Below, in pieces: positions 22,967-34,822 of a stretch of 64,000 nt of DNA. The translations under genes and the position numbers were made by a program. Source of the stretch: Anastrepha obliqua (Eukaryota > Arthropoda > Insecta > Diptera > Tephritidae); assembly GCF_027943255.1 (NCBI RefSeq), contig NC_072892.1:120297792-120361791 (forward strand), read 5' to 3'. How positions within the stretch are numbered: the stretch's first letter is position 1; every line of letters starts with the position of its first letter. A model generated the notes under the pieces. It did no database searches. It saw only the letters and a list, made by a program, of their open reading frames with translations, and was not told the origin of the DNA.

Positions 22967-23184
22967 TACCCAATACCAAAATTCGATGAAAACAATTTTT
23001 GCATTAAACAACCCTACACAATTGTAAAGATAGGAAAGATGCTTGTTTCCCCCACTTCTCCACAACTACGGCATGTTTTGTTGTGTGCTCTCTTACCTTC
23101 TAGTAACCTGTTAGAATTGCGGTTAGTTCTGAAATGTCGGGCGGATCCCAGGATGATAGATTTACAAGGTTTGCTCTTTAACTA

Positions 23185-24006
23185 TGGTGAAAAAGAAATT
23201 TGTGCGGGGATTTTCGGCTACCGCGACGCCTCGGATATTTGGCAGCCGAATTCGGCACGATCATTTCACATGTATTCGCACACTCGTCCAATCAGCCGTT
23301 GTTCAGATCGCAATGAAGTGTCATTGGTTGATTTTTTTTTGTATATCACCAACGCAATCTCGGTTTGCTTTAAACACATCCCAAGTGCTGTGGTGAAAAA
23401 GAAATTTGTGCGGGGTATTTCGGCTACCGCGACGCCTCGGATATTTGGCAGCCGAATTCTGCACGATCATTTCACATGTATTCGCACACTCGTCCAATCA
23501 GCCGTTGTTCAGATCGCAATGAAGTGTCATTGGTTGATTTTTTTTTTTGGATATCACCAACGCAATCTCGGTTTGCTTTAGACACATCCCAAGTGCTGTG
23601 GTGAAAAAGAAATTTGTGCGGGGTATTTCGGTTACCGCGACGCCTCGGATATTTGGCAGCCGAATTCTGCACGATCATTTCACATGTATTCGCACACTCG
23701 TCCAATCAGTCGTTGCTCAGATCGAAATGAAGTGTCATTGGTTGATTTTTTTTTTGATATCACCAACGCAATCTCGGTTTGCTTTAAACACATCCCAAGT
23801 GCTGTGGTGAAAAAGAAATTTATGCGGGGTATTTCGGCTACCGCGACGCCTCGGATATTTGGCAGCCGAATTCTGCACGATCATTTCACATGCACACTTG
23901 TCCAATCAGTCGTTGTTCAGATCGCAATGAAGTGTCATTGGTTGATGTTTTTTTTGTATATCACCAACGCAATCTCGGTTTGCTTTAAACACATTCCAAG
24001 TGCTGT
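23185..24006. repeat. Four-unit tandem repeat, period about 206 bp
   Basis: Units start with TGGTGAAAAAGAAATTTG at 23185, 23391, 23599 and 23805, giving periods of 206, 208 and 206. The last unit ends at about 24006 and lacks 6 bp (TATTCG) in the middle. Differences are mainly T-run length and single substitutions. Each unit contains CCAATCAG and CATTGGTTGAT, inverted CCAAT-type words about 40 bp apart. Long ORFs through the array are by-products of the repeat. It abuts a minus-strand LINE RNase H fragment. Origin unknown. Confidence 0.9.
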
Positions 24007-24009
24007 CAG

Positions 24010-24235
24010 CATACCATCTGGTTCTGCCAAATTCGCTCCATACCTAAGCAGTTCTTTCGTCTTTGATGAGTTATAGTTAGACTATGTCTTCTTGGACATT
24101 GCATCATTCGTATACTTGCATTGCTGTAATAGTGAGACTTTAGTTCCGCTGGAGGGAACTTCTACTCGTTGCGCTTCGGTAAAGGTTATGGGGAAACCTA
24201 GCCTAGCAAACTTATCCGCCTTCTCTTTACCTGCG
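24010..24235 (-). pseudogene. LINE RNase H remnant
   Basis: The minus strand near 24160-24235 reads GKEKADKFARLGFPITF, the last RNase H motif (usually GNEKADELARxG) of a non-LTR ORF2, continuing EAQRVEVPSSGTKVSLLQ. The rest of the ORF is missing. The tandem array at 23185-24006 lies on its 3' side. Confidence 0.65.
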
Positions 24236-24239
24236 TTTT

Positions 24240-25330
24240 TTTTTATGGTCTGTAACCCATACTAGAGTAATCTGAAGGTAGTACCTGAAGATGGATCCTG
24301 TAAAAAATTAATTTTTAAATTTATCAATAATTTTTAAAATGGCGAAAAGTTTTAAATTCTTATAAAAATTGCATATCACTAGTGCCCCCATATTTCACTC
24401 CTTCAGAGTAAACAGCTCAAAACAAATTGGCTGCAATTTATATAAAATAATTTAGAGTGATTACCAGCCATTAAGTGTTGCAATTTGTAGCAACTGTTGT
24501 AGCATGCATGGTGGCAAATGGAACAAGGAGATATACACACACACACATAAAAACATATCGCACCATATGTCAACGCGCAAACGTAAATTCTGCACAGCGG
24601 GGACAAATGTTGGCAAATAATTTTTATTTTATGGTGTTAAATTGATTTTTTGTTGCAAGTACAGATAAATTGATTACACATGGCGCGCTGTGGCGAGATA
24701 CAGCTCCCCTTATAAAGGCGGAGGAGAAGGCGGGGGAGTGGTGAAAGTGCTGAGGTAGAGGTCCCATTCATATCAGTGCAGTCAATTCATACCGGCTGAG
24801 CGTAATTGCTGTGGCACGCATGACTGCAGTACAGATTTTTACGATATCCTATAAGCGTCGTTTGTATGGGAATTTGTGCATGTGTACACACAGTGCATAA
24901 GCCAGATGTGGGAAAACAAATACAAATGCAAAAAAAAAAAAAAAACAAATGAAATAATTGCTTGTTGTTGCATTTATTTACGGGCAATTTCGATATGGCG
25001 CCATGCACAGATTGCAGCTGACGCGAAAGCAAAAGAAGAGCAAGTGTAAAAACATACGGGAGGTGTTGTGTTTTACGTGAAATTGCAAATATATTTTTTT
25101 ACTAGCGTACTGAACAACAAAAACAAACAGAAAACATAAAAATGGCATTGAAGTGCACGTCATTAATGTGAAAAATCAAACCAAAAAATTACTCGCAATT
25201 TTGTATGGAAGTAAATAATGATTTTTAGCTGCCTATGGAGAAAAAGTTGATATAAAAATATGAAAAATGCAAAATTATGCACATAAAATTAATGAGGCTG
25301 ATACGAGTAATAATTCCTACAAATTTTGTT
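24240..25330. other. Non-coding stretch
   Basis: No gene was recognised. It contains CA repeats at about 24535-24548 and a poly-A run near 24930-24945. Confidence 0.5.
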
Positions 25331-25332
25331 AT

Positions 25333-25600
25333 CGGCCGTCGTAGCCGCATCGGAAGTGCACAGGTTCAAAATCTTGGATAGAAATGTTTTTCCTATTAAC
25401 GTACAACCCTCGGCAAGCAATGGCATACCCTCGAGTGTATTTTTACCATGAAAAATCAGGAAAAAGAAGAAAAATCCATTTGCCGCTCCAAGGTGGCATA
25501 AAATTGTTGGTCACTCTATTTGGCAAAAACGTCCAGACGCACACCAGAAATAGTAAGAGAGCTCGAATAAACACCCAAAAAGGGTGTAAGCGTTTATTAT
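25333..25600 (+). mobile_element. tRNA-derived SINE, copy 5 (diverged)
   Basis: It has CGGCCGTCGTAGCCGCAT (head with a deletion), an eroded B box (GGTTCAAAATCT), CTCGGCAAGCAATGGCATAC, TACCATGAAAAA and the 3' end AACACCCAAAAAGGGTGTAA then GCGTTTATTATATA. Several internal deletions and substitutions place it among the older copies. Confidence 0.75.
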
Positions 25601-26233
25601 ATACACATATGGGCACTGATAAAGTTTTTAAATGAATAATATAATAAAAATTAATGGACAGATATTAAATTGTATGTGGCGTTCATTTCGTAGATTAAGA
25701 GGTTACACATGCCCAGCAGCGCCAAAAATACGCTAAAAAAACTGTTTTTAGAAGAGATAATAATAGAATAAATTAAAAAAAAAAATGAATACATTGTTTA
25801 TTAGTACTTGAACTTCATGAAACAATTTACAAAAATTAGTATACAAAAAATCACGTGACCCAAAGTACAATGAAAAAAAGTTGCTCTACGGTCTGCATCG
25901 TTTCTCCTTGAAATGTTGATGGATCTGTGAAAAGTAAAAAAATTCTTGTAAAATAGAGTCCTAATTATCGCCTGTCTCGACGGATTTTTGAGTTTCGAAA
26001 AATTTTGTAATTTACGGCATTTAAAAAAAAATATGCGTTGTACGTCATAAATGTGACACTTTAATTATGTTTATTATTTTTTTTAATAAAAAAATCAAAA
26101 ATCAAATCTATAGAGAAAACACTTTTGAATATTAAAAAAAAAACGGCATCAAAAAATATTAAAAACTGTATGAGTTCTGAGTCTGCATGACCTTGCCGAA
26201 AAAAGTAGTTTCGAGAAAAACGAGTAACATATA

Positions 26234-26593
26234 CAGGGTTGGCCATGTTAAATTGACCCATGTGATTATTAAAAAAATATGGAAAAAGAAACATTTTTTT
26301 GTGTTTCATTGTGAAAAACATTTAATTTAGTTCAAGGAGATTCGTTTACATCACTTTTTGAATATGATATCGCGCAAGTGGTCGCCCTTAGCTCGTATAG
26401 CGTAATGTGCCCGTTTTTCGGCGTTTTCCATAGTTTTGGCCAGCGTCTCGGCCGATATGGCGGCTATTTCCCGTCGGATATTGGCCTTAAGTGCGCCTAG
26501 TGTCTTTGGCTTGTTGACGTAAACCTTAGATTTCAAATTACAGTAAAAAGTTATAGGGTTACTCAATGGGTCAGTTTAATATGGCCAACCCTG
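26234..26593 (-). mobile_element. 360-bp deletion derivative of a mariner (MITE-like)
   Basis: The termini are CAGGGTTGGCCATGTTAAAT and the inverse GTTTAATATGGCCAACCCTG, flanked by TA (26232-26233 and 26594-26595). The minus strand retains only the C-terminal end of the transposase (KSKVYVNKPKTLGALKANIR ... GDHLRDIIFKK), similar to the tail of DD41D-type proteins. The catalytic domain is absent, so movement would have needed a transposase from elsewhere. Confidence 0.85.
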
Positions 26594-26599
26594 TATGCA

Positions 26600-28610
26600 T
26601 ATGTATGTATAAACAAACAATAATATTGATTGCAGGAATATGTATGTAATTGACAGTATAGTAGAACAGCTTTCGCTGGTCGCTATTACTGCTAACACAT
26701 ACATATACTTATATATATATATAACATATCACGCTATTTTCTTTAAGGTTTCTTTTAGTGTACTTAAGAGTTTTGTACCCACGTACCCCCTTTATAAGTT
26801 TAAATTTTTTGTGATAAATAATTTTAATTAAATATAATATAATTATTTTATATTTATTAGTTTAACAAATTTAATTAATTGTTTAAATTCTTGATTAATG
26901 ACTAAGTTCAATGCGAAAATTGAAATGAAATAGGCTGTTTTCATTGAATTTTTTTTAATGAAAAAGAATAAATTTGATTAATGGTCTTTTTTACTTTTAA
27001 GGAGGAAAAATATACTAACTGATTTTATTATAGACAGACTTAACAAATTTTTTTGTTTACTTTGTATTTATTATTAATTAAGAATTTACTAAATATTTAT
27101 TAAATTTGAAATTAATATATGTATTTCAAAAAATATATAACTATTGTAATTTATGTTATTACAATAAATAAATAGATTTGACTAGCTAAACATTTTTTTA
27201 TTTATTTATTTAATTACTAAAGTTTTATTTTGGCTTGGGTTTTTGTCATTTATATTTATATGTAAATTTTTGTATTTTATATGTAAATTTTTCTGTAAAT
27301 TTTTATTTATTTTAGTTCTGCGGCCGGTTTCTGTGGGAGTCCAATACCATAGCTGTTTGATTTTTTGCCATAAATCCTTGTTATTTTTTAGTGTTTGCTT
27401 CCCAATTCGCTTATTTTAATTTTACTGCGGCAATGAAGGCACAGTTTTAAGTTCTATACTTCGACAATGAGAGGCTGATGAGTTGTTAGCAAATGCTCGT
27501 GAAGTTATTGAAGAGGCAGATGAAAAAGTATTTTCGTTGCAAGCGGTCGTTGATTTCCTAAAACAAAACGTGTGTGCATGGTCTGTAGGCCTCGTTAAGG
27601 AATTTGTGCTCTTCGTGCGATTGATAAGGGCGATAGCAGTGTCGTCATGTTGGAATGAAAAAAATTTATTTGGTACTTTGGTACTCAAAATATTAAAAAA
27701 TACTTCAAAGTGTAGTGCAATTTTGATGAAAATTTATTAATTTTTTTTTTAATTTGCACAAAGTTTGAGACTTACCGAGCCTGAAGTAGTCGGAAAAGCT
27801 TCGGTGCAACAGATGCTCACAGTGCGTTGAAGTCTTGATAGGTCCTCCTGACGTCCACGAGAGAGAGTCTACTCATCAATACCACTGATGCCTAGGTGAT
27901 AATAGGTGATAATAATAGGTCTTATCATAGCCGTGTAGATCCATGGGATCTTGCTGGGAGAAAGACGCTAGTTTTACAATGTCACGCTGCTATTATTGTG
28001 AACACAGGAAGCAAAACTAGCAGGCGGTTTGCGCAGTCAATCGTTAAGGGGACTGATACCTGTGAAATTTCGAAAATAATTTTTTTTCATAAAATGTTAA
28101 TATAATCCTTTAAGAATATGTCAAAAAAATTTTAGAACGTAAATTTAAGTATTTCTTATATTATAGATCGTCAACCGTGACGAGTCTACTCTTTGCGTTC
28201 GAGCTCTGGGAGAGGATGAATTTTCATGTATTCAAACTTTAGATGCGTTTTTCTCAAAACTATATTTTTCGAATTGGCGTACACGATAACTCGGAAAGTT
28301 ATTGACCGATCTCCCTGAAATTTTTCACATATCTTTTTTATGATGTTACTTTTTATGTGTTTCAAGTTTTCGCAAATTTTTCGAAGAAATAATTTTTTTT
28401 TTCCATTTTTCAATACTCCAAAAGATTGAGTAATTTTTGATTTTGTGCAGTTTGTAAAATAATTTATTACTGTTTAGCATATTTTGGCTTACAGATACGC
28501 ATTTTTTAGAAGTTTGTGCAATTTTTGCCATAAAAAACCTTGCAGGAAAAACTGGCTTCAAAATGTAACAAATTCTGTGCATATTTGGGAACTCTGTGCG
28601 TGGTTATTGA
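26600..28610. other. Very AT-rich non-coding stretch
   Basis: No domain was recognised. The ORFs at 27422-27740 and 27896-28105 lack any family signature. The tract at 26800-27300 is extremely AT-rich. Confidence 0.45.
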
Positions 28611-28614
28611 TATA

Positions 28615-29206
28615 ACGGGTGATCAATTAAGAGGAGTTTTTTCATTTGCGTTTTTTTTACAGATCGCGCGCGAGTTGTGGCAAACTGTCATCGTGGATTT
28701 GTTGAACAGCGTTTGGCATTTCATCATGGAAAGACTCACACCGCAACAACGTCTACAAATTGTTCAACTGTATTATGAAAATCAGCGTTTGAAGAAGATC
28801 CGCTGTTTTCGAGCAAAATTTTGTTCAGCGATGAGGCGCATTTCTGGCTCAATGGTTACGTCAATAAACAAAATTGCCGTATTTGGGATGAAGAGCAACC
28901 AGAACAGGTTCAAGAGCTACCTTTACACCCAGAGAAAACAACGGCTGATAAACCAGCTACGATTGAAGCTCTGGAAGCCAACATTACGCGTGTTATTCAC
29001 GAAATGCTCGAACGAGTGATTGAAAATTGGACCTTCAGAATGGACCACCTTAAGCGTAGTTGCGCCCAACATTTGAATGAAGTCATATTCAAAAAGTAAA
29101 TGTCAAAGAATGTCCTTTCAAATGATAAATAAAGGTTTTGAACATAATTTACATTTTTGTTTTTTTTTTAACTATTGAAAAAAGCACCTCATGATTGATC
29201 ACCCGT
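28615..29206 (+). mobile_element. 592-bp deleted DD41D-like mariner
   Basis: Termini ACGGGTGATCAATTAAGAGG and the inverse CCTCATGATTGATCACCCGT are flanked by TA on both sides. The transposase starts MERLTPQQRLQIVQLYYENQ (28726), then a deletion joins to FSDEAHFWLNGYVNKQNCRI (28821 frame). A second deletion removes the middle and third catalytic region, joining to ADKPATIEALEANITRVIHE and the C-terminal end HLNEVIFKK at 29097. Only the first catalytic D block survives. Confidence 0.9.
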
Positions 29207-29209
29207 TAC

Positions 29210-30705
29210 ATACATACATACATATTTTGTAATTTTCTTTTATAGGTGGTAGAGGTAAGTCTAGTTTTCAATAAAGCATACGTAAATGATTTTCTTCAAA
29301 TAAAACGAAAAACGTCATTTTTAAACGTAAATCCAATGTAACAAAAAATATTCCTGCCTCGTACTTCTCCCTAATTTTACACATTTTTGGATCCGCAAGT
29401 GGACCACTGAGGGTGCATTTCAGTAATAAAAAATAATAGCCGAACAATCACTTGAAACAAAAAAAAAAATATTCCTCCGAGTATTCGCGCGATAAAATTA
29501 CAATGACTCAGCTTACAGCTTCAGTGCGGAACATGAACAGAACGAAAAAAAAGAAAAAAAAAACGAAAAAACGCAAAACAAACAAAACAAATACTAAAAA
29601 ACTGCCTGACGATGACGGCAAATAAAATTTTAGCTCAGCGCTCGCTGCTGGCATTTCACTCATTCCCTTAAGGACATTTGCTGTCGAATGGATATAAATC
29701 AAAACAATTTGATGTGGGTCAAAAAGCAAAAATAAAAAAAGACAAAATGTAAAAATATATAATTTACATCACCCGCACATAATCCATTTGGGATCAACGG
29801 AGTGTTTTTCATACTCTTCTCATTTTCATATAATTTCAGCTCATGAATAATCGATTTAAAGTATTGATAATACAAATTGGGTAACAAAGCTTGTGCTATA
29901 AAAATTATGAAGCTCCTGGCGTAGTTATTTTCATTACAATGCCCTTGGTTCTCTGCACCTTTTAATTTCTTCTCTTTAAATATTTAATTTTCTCCCACTA
30001 CTTTGCTGTTACTTTTTAATTTTTAAAAATTTTTATTTTGTTCTTCCACTTCTTCCCTCCAGTGCATTTGCACTGCACTTTCTATTATTTTTATAATTTC
30101 TCTTTTTTTTGCAGTTTTCGCTACCTCGTTTCGTTTTGGTTCAGTTAACAGGATTTATCCCATATTGCATGTGTCATTATTTGCAGTCAAGTCACGTAAA
30201 TAATTTTACCGCAAACAACTCTATATTTAATTGTGCATAAGTACGTATGTATCTACATAAATATTTTCATGTGAATATACCCTCCTACGTGAAAACCCTG
30301 TGGGAAACTCGATTCGGTTTCAATTCATGCACTTCAAATAAAATTGGTGGTCTTCTACAAATGCGCCTTTACTCAATTTCAGTCAAATAACATTTTATAT
30401 GGGCCGCTGAAAACGTCATAGAACAATTGAGAAGTTATGAATTGACCTAAAGTTTAGCATATAAAAAACGTTAGCCTGCTAGTCTTCTAAACACAACTGG
30501 TTCTCTCTTCACAGCGTAATATCCTAATATAAATACACCACACGTCAAAATTATATGAAGTTTCTTAAATTTTTATCATCAGTTTAGGGCTAACAATTTA
30601 TGTTTTTAATATTTAAACTTTTAGTGATAAATATTTAAAAAATATACCCAAATAAACACATATTTCACAAGGCTTAAATTAATTATTAAACAAAGTAAAG
30701 TCTAC
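29210..30705. other. AT-rich non-coding stretch
   Basis: It begins with an ACAT microsatellite (29207-29223). No gene or repeat terminus was recognised in the remainder. Confidence 0.5.
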
Positions 30706-30710
30706 TACGG

Positions 30711-30954
30711 CGGCCGCTGCAGCCGAATGGGTTGGTGCGGAAATCACAGAGAGAACGTTGGTTCGAATCTCGGTGAAACACCAAAATTAAGAAAAACATT
30801 TTTCTAATAGCGGTCGCCATCCGGCAGGCAATGGCAAACCTCCGAGTGTATTTCTGCCATGAAAAAGCTCCTCATAAAAATATCTGCCGTTCGGAGTCGG
30901 CTTGAAACTGTAGGTCCCTCCATTTGTAGAACAAATGGAAAAACACGCGGCAAC
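30711..30954 (+). mobile_element. tRNA-derived SINE, copy 6 (3'-truncated)
   Basis: This copy has a clear head (GCAGCCGAATGGGTTGGTGC; B box GGTTCGAATCTCGG), then GGCAGGCAATGGCAAACCTC, TTCTGCCATGAAAAAGCTCC and GGAGTCGGCTTGAAACTGTA with TCCCTCCATTTGT. The 3' end with CGCCAATTA is missing. It lies directly beside a mariner remnant. The D-arm-to-anticodon region (between A and B boxes) has an internal deletion relative to copy 4. Confidence 0.88.
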
Positions 30955-30974
30955 GTAAAGTAGATCTCACTTAA

Positions 30975-31940
30975 TACGTGTTAGAAATGAATACATCATT
31001 TTTTCAAGATTTCTGTTTTTTGCAACATAGTCCCCTTTTAGAAAGATACAATTCTCCCAACGCTCCGGCCATTTTTTAACACCTCCAAAAACAGGATTTG
31101 TCGAATTCTCCAAAATACGCCTCTGTCTCGGCGATGAATTTCTCGTTTGAACTAAATTTTTTTTCCGCGAGCCATTTCTACATGTTAGGGAACAAGAAAA
31201 AGTTGCAGGGTGCCAAATCGGGTTAATACGAAGGGTGCGGCAGCAATTCATAACGTAACTAATGCAGTTTGGCGGCAACAACTCGGCTTGAATGTGCTGG
31301 TGCGTTATCGTGGAGAAACAGTAGCTTGTTTTTCGCCAACTGCGGTCGTGTCTCCTTCAATTTTTTGTGAAAGCGGTCAAATAATTTACTGTAATATTTT
31401 CTAGTGATCGTTCTTCCTTTTTCAAAAAATCCTATGAGGATGACGCCGTTCGCATCCAAAAAAATCATCGCCATGATCTGGGATGGGGCTGCCTTCGCCT
31501 TCTTTAGAGCGCAAGTTTCTGGTATGTGATGATGAATCCAGGTTTCATGAACGGTGACAATTTGACACAAAATTTCTTCGAATCTCGCTTAAATTACTCC
31601 AAACAATGTTTCGAAATTAAAAGCCGCATCCACTTGTTGTTGCTTGTGAGTAATCGCGGCACCCATCGGGTCGACAACTTTTTCATCGCCAAATTATCAT
31701 GTAAAATATTAATTGCCGTTCCGTTCTGTTACCTCGCCCTCGTTCCTCGACCAACGCAACCATGTCGTAGACTTTTTGATTGCTTTTCTCGGTAACCACG
31801 TCTGCCGGGCGTCGTGGTCGCTCCTCATCAAAAACAGATGTTCGCACACGTTTAAATTCGTTGAACCAATATCTAACTGTGGTCATAAATGGCGAAGCAT
31901 CCCCATATGCAGCATCCAATTTTGCTTTTATCTCATCGCA
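30975..31940 (-). pseudogene. Mariner (D34D-type) transposase remnant
   Basis: On the minus strand the order is DAAYGDASPFMTTVRYWFNE (HTH linker, 31860-31919), VHETWIHHHIPET (first D replaced by H next to E), KKAKAAPSQIMAMIF, FFEKGRTITRKYYSKL, LHDNAPAHSSRV, then in another frame the C-terminal part WPERWENCIFLKGDYVAK (31000-31060). Frameshifts and a changed first catalytic residue show a dead copy. Termini were not located. Confidence 0.8.
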
Positions 31941-31981
31941 TTTTTCCCATCCAAAAACAAAAAGGTAATTGTATATATATA

Positions 31982-33198
31982 CAGGGTGAACAGTTTGATA
32001 TCAAAACACCATAACTTTTTGTGTGAAATTAGTTTTTATTGATTTCAAAGACAAAATTGTTCAAAAATGATTACAATTTTAACATATATTCACTTTAGAT
32101 CGATATGACTACCTTTTGCCTTGACTATAGCCTTCAAACGGTCAAAAAATGAGTTGCATGCTGCTCGAATGTGATCTTGAGGTATTTTGGCCCATTCTCG
32201 TATAATCGCTCTTTTCAGCGCATCCATAGTCCATCGGATTTACGTCTGGCGAATTCGAAAGCCATTGTGTGGAAGAAATGAAGTGTGGAACACGATTTTT
32301 TAACCATTCTTGGTTCACACGAGCTTTATGAGACGGTGCCGAGTCCTGTTGGAACGTCCATGGTCTACAACCGAAATGTTTGCATGCCCACAGCTCTAAA
32401 GCAGTTTATAAAACATTTTCCTGATAATAAGTTGCATTCACTTTGACACCAGGCTTGATAAAAACGATTGGAGAGCGTCCATTAGCGGTCACTGCGGCCC
32501 AAACCATTACTTGTGATGGGAAATTGCTTCGAGTGGCCATACGTAGGCTCAAATTCTCGTATGAGCGTTCGGTCAAGTAAACGCGATCGTGAGTGTTTAT
32601 GAACTGCTCAATTGGAAATTTTTTTCATTAGAAAACACAATGTTAGGAAATTCGCCACGTTCGTGCAAGCGCAACAACTCCTTTGCTCTTTCGCAGCGAA
32701 CTTTTTTGCTGGGGTGAAAGATTGTGTGCTTTTTGGAACTTGTAAGCCTTGACTTTGAGCTCATTTTTCAATATGCGTCGAATTGCGATATTTTCAGTGC
32801 TTTGGCTATTTTTCTTCCACTTCGACGTGGATTATGTTCAAGTCGAGCTTTCACTTTCCGAACCATTTCTGGCATTGTTGCGGTTTTTTTTCGTCCACCT
32901 CCATAGCGTTTCGCGATGCTACCAGTATCATTATAACGTTTTATAGTGCGATACACACACATTTTATTCACGAACAATGGCTGGTTGTGATTTTCCAGCC
33001 AAATATAAGCCAATCACACTATTAGGTTTGAATTCCATCACAGAAAAAAAATATTCAACAAAACTGAGAGCAAATGCTTTTGATGGCTTATAATCAATAT
33101 ATTGAACTGTCATTAGAACAATTTTGATGTTGATGTCATGAGTTGTTTTACAGATACAAGCAGTGTGAAGTTAGTAACACTTCATATCGTTCACCCTG
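31982..33198 (-). mobile_element. maT-type (DD37D) mariner-like element, copy 1
   Basis: The termini CAGGGTGAAC (31982) and GTTCACCCTG (33198) are flanked by TA on both sides; length is 1217 bp. The minus-strand transposase has an N-terminal HTH part (KMCVYRTIKRYNDTGSIAKR, GGGRKKTATMPEMVRKVKAR) and, across several frames, equivalents of SDEKNF, QQDSAPSHKAR and NSPDxNPMDY. Spacing between the second and third aspartates is 37 residues, the maT pattern. Frameshifts occur through the middle and C-terminal half. A second, end-less copy is at 43510-44465. Confidence 0.85.
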
Positions 33199-33289
33199 TA
33201 AACAAAAATTGATCGGTGGTTATACCGAAAACCATATTCCAAATAAAAATATTGAAGAGCACCTACAACGTCTTCACATCAAATTCTGA

Positions 33290-33634
33290 CTGAAAAACAC
33301 GAGTTGATTTCTACAAAAAGAGCGGGCGCGAAAGAAAATTTTCTACAATTTCCTCCTGCTCAAATTGGTGATAATATACGGATACAAGTCCTTGATGTCG
33401 ACCGTGGTCGTACAGATAGCCGAAACGTGTTAACAGTTGTTGTTGGAATAGAACACACGTAATCAGTTCGTAATTTGTAAAGAAAAGTTACTTTCCATAG
33501 ATGAGATTTCTTTTCAAGAAATGTTGTTGAGAGAAGCAGCTGCAGCTAATTCGAGAAGCGGGGACAAGGCTACAAATAAATACAATTGTAAATGCAAGGG
33601 ACCTTGTGCAATTCAAAGTGTCATAATAGTTTAA
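33290..33634 (+). pseudogene. KRBA2/SCAND3-like integrase-derived C-terminal remnant
   Basis: The plus strand reads GDNIRIQVLDVDRGRTDSRN and LTVVVGIE, a stop, then in a shifted frame NQFVICKEKLLSIDEISFQE, LREAAAANSRSGD and a Cys-rich end NCKCKGPC. This order matches the C-terminal part of transposon-borne integrase proteins annotated in insects as KRAB-A domain-containing protein 2-like. The upstream integrase core is absent. The segment starts about 90 bp from the right end of the maT element. Confidence 0.65.
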
Positions 33635-33639
33635 GTTGT

Positions 33640-34820
33640 TGCAATAAATAAGATTTGAATCACCTAAGTAAGTTTTTTTTATTACTATGATTTCCTTTTC
33701 TCATGTAGAATGTACCGAGTATTTTAAATTCTTGGTCATTTCTTTCAGAAAGAGAGGGGAAAAAGTTATGTTATCCTTGTGGCGTTTTATAGCGACTGAA
33801 CTACGGAGAAGAAAATATAAATCTTCAACATGTTCAACATTCAACATGGTGAATGTCAAAATTTACCGGTGTAAGTCAGAAATAAGGGTATTTAGCAAAT
33901 ATTTCGGACATACACCAAGCGATTATGTGAACGCTGACATTCACCGGTGAAACTCGACATTCTCCAGATTTCGGTGTTTCACTGTAACATATATAACACA
34001 CAACAGACAATAGCAGTAGTAGCAATTAAAAAAATTTATCGACAAAAAATGGAGATATTTCGCTTGCCATATTTCGATGATTTTTTCTGACAATATTAAT
34101 AACAAACCTGAACCGTAGCAATGCATGCTATGCATGGGCAGTTTAAATGAAAATTTTTAGTTTTATGAAATTCATATACAAGGGCGTGCAGTGGAAAATA
34201 AACAACAAAGTGCAACAATGTTTAGGACAATGTGTGCTTGGTTTTTGTGTTATCATGATTACAAGCGGAAATTTTGGGAGAAATTTAGAAGAATTATAGA
34301 AAATAAATTTTGGCAGATCAAATAAATAAAAAAAAAATAGGAAAAATAATAAATAAATTTTGGCAGAAGAAATAAATGAATAAAATAAAATCAATAAGAT
34401 TTGAATTGTCGCCTGAATTTATGAAAGTTATGTTATTTTGTATGAAATAAAACACAGGCTATATAAAATACTAATTAATTGTGTCTTAAAAGCGATGGGA
34501 ATATTAGTTTACGAGTATTTGGCCTTAATTTGCAGAACATATTTTTACAAGTATCTGTCCACTGACAGGTTAGGTGGTTATTTTTAAAAGCTCGGAAGTG
34601 CAATTTAATTAGAAAAATTAAGTCAAACTCCATTTACTCTTTTTGGCATAAAATTTATGTGAAAATCCAAATGGCAGAATTGAAAATTAAAAAAAAAGAA
34701 ATATAAAATTACAGCAATTTAGCATTTAATATTTTTTTTTAACAAAATTAAATATATCGACTAATAAAGCATGAAGCCAAAGTAAACTATTGGAAATTGG
34801 TAGCAAACTGCCGCATAAAA
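33640..34820. other. AT-rich non-coding stretch
   Basis: No recognisable gene. It includes short repeats of AAATAAATTTTGGCAGA near 34302-34320 and 34350-34368, a local direct duplication. Confidence 0.45.
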
Positions 34821-34822
34821 AG

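Noticed and set aside
23039..24076. Long ORFs of 87-180 codons encoding repeated peptide HTRPISRCSDRNEVSL
   Set aside because: They are produced by the 206-bp tandem repeat, and frames change between units by T-run length. Not a real repeat protein.
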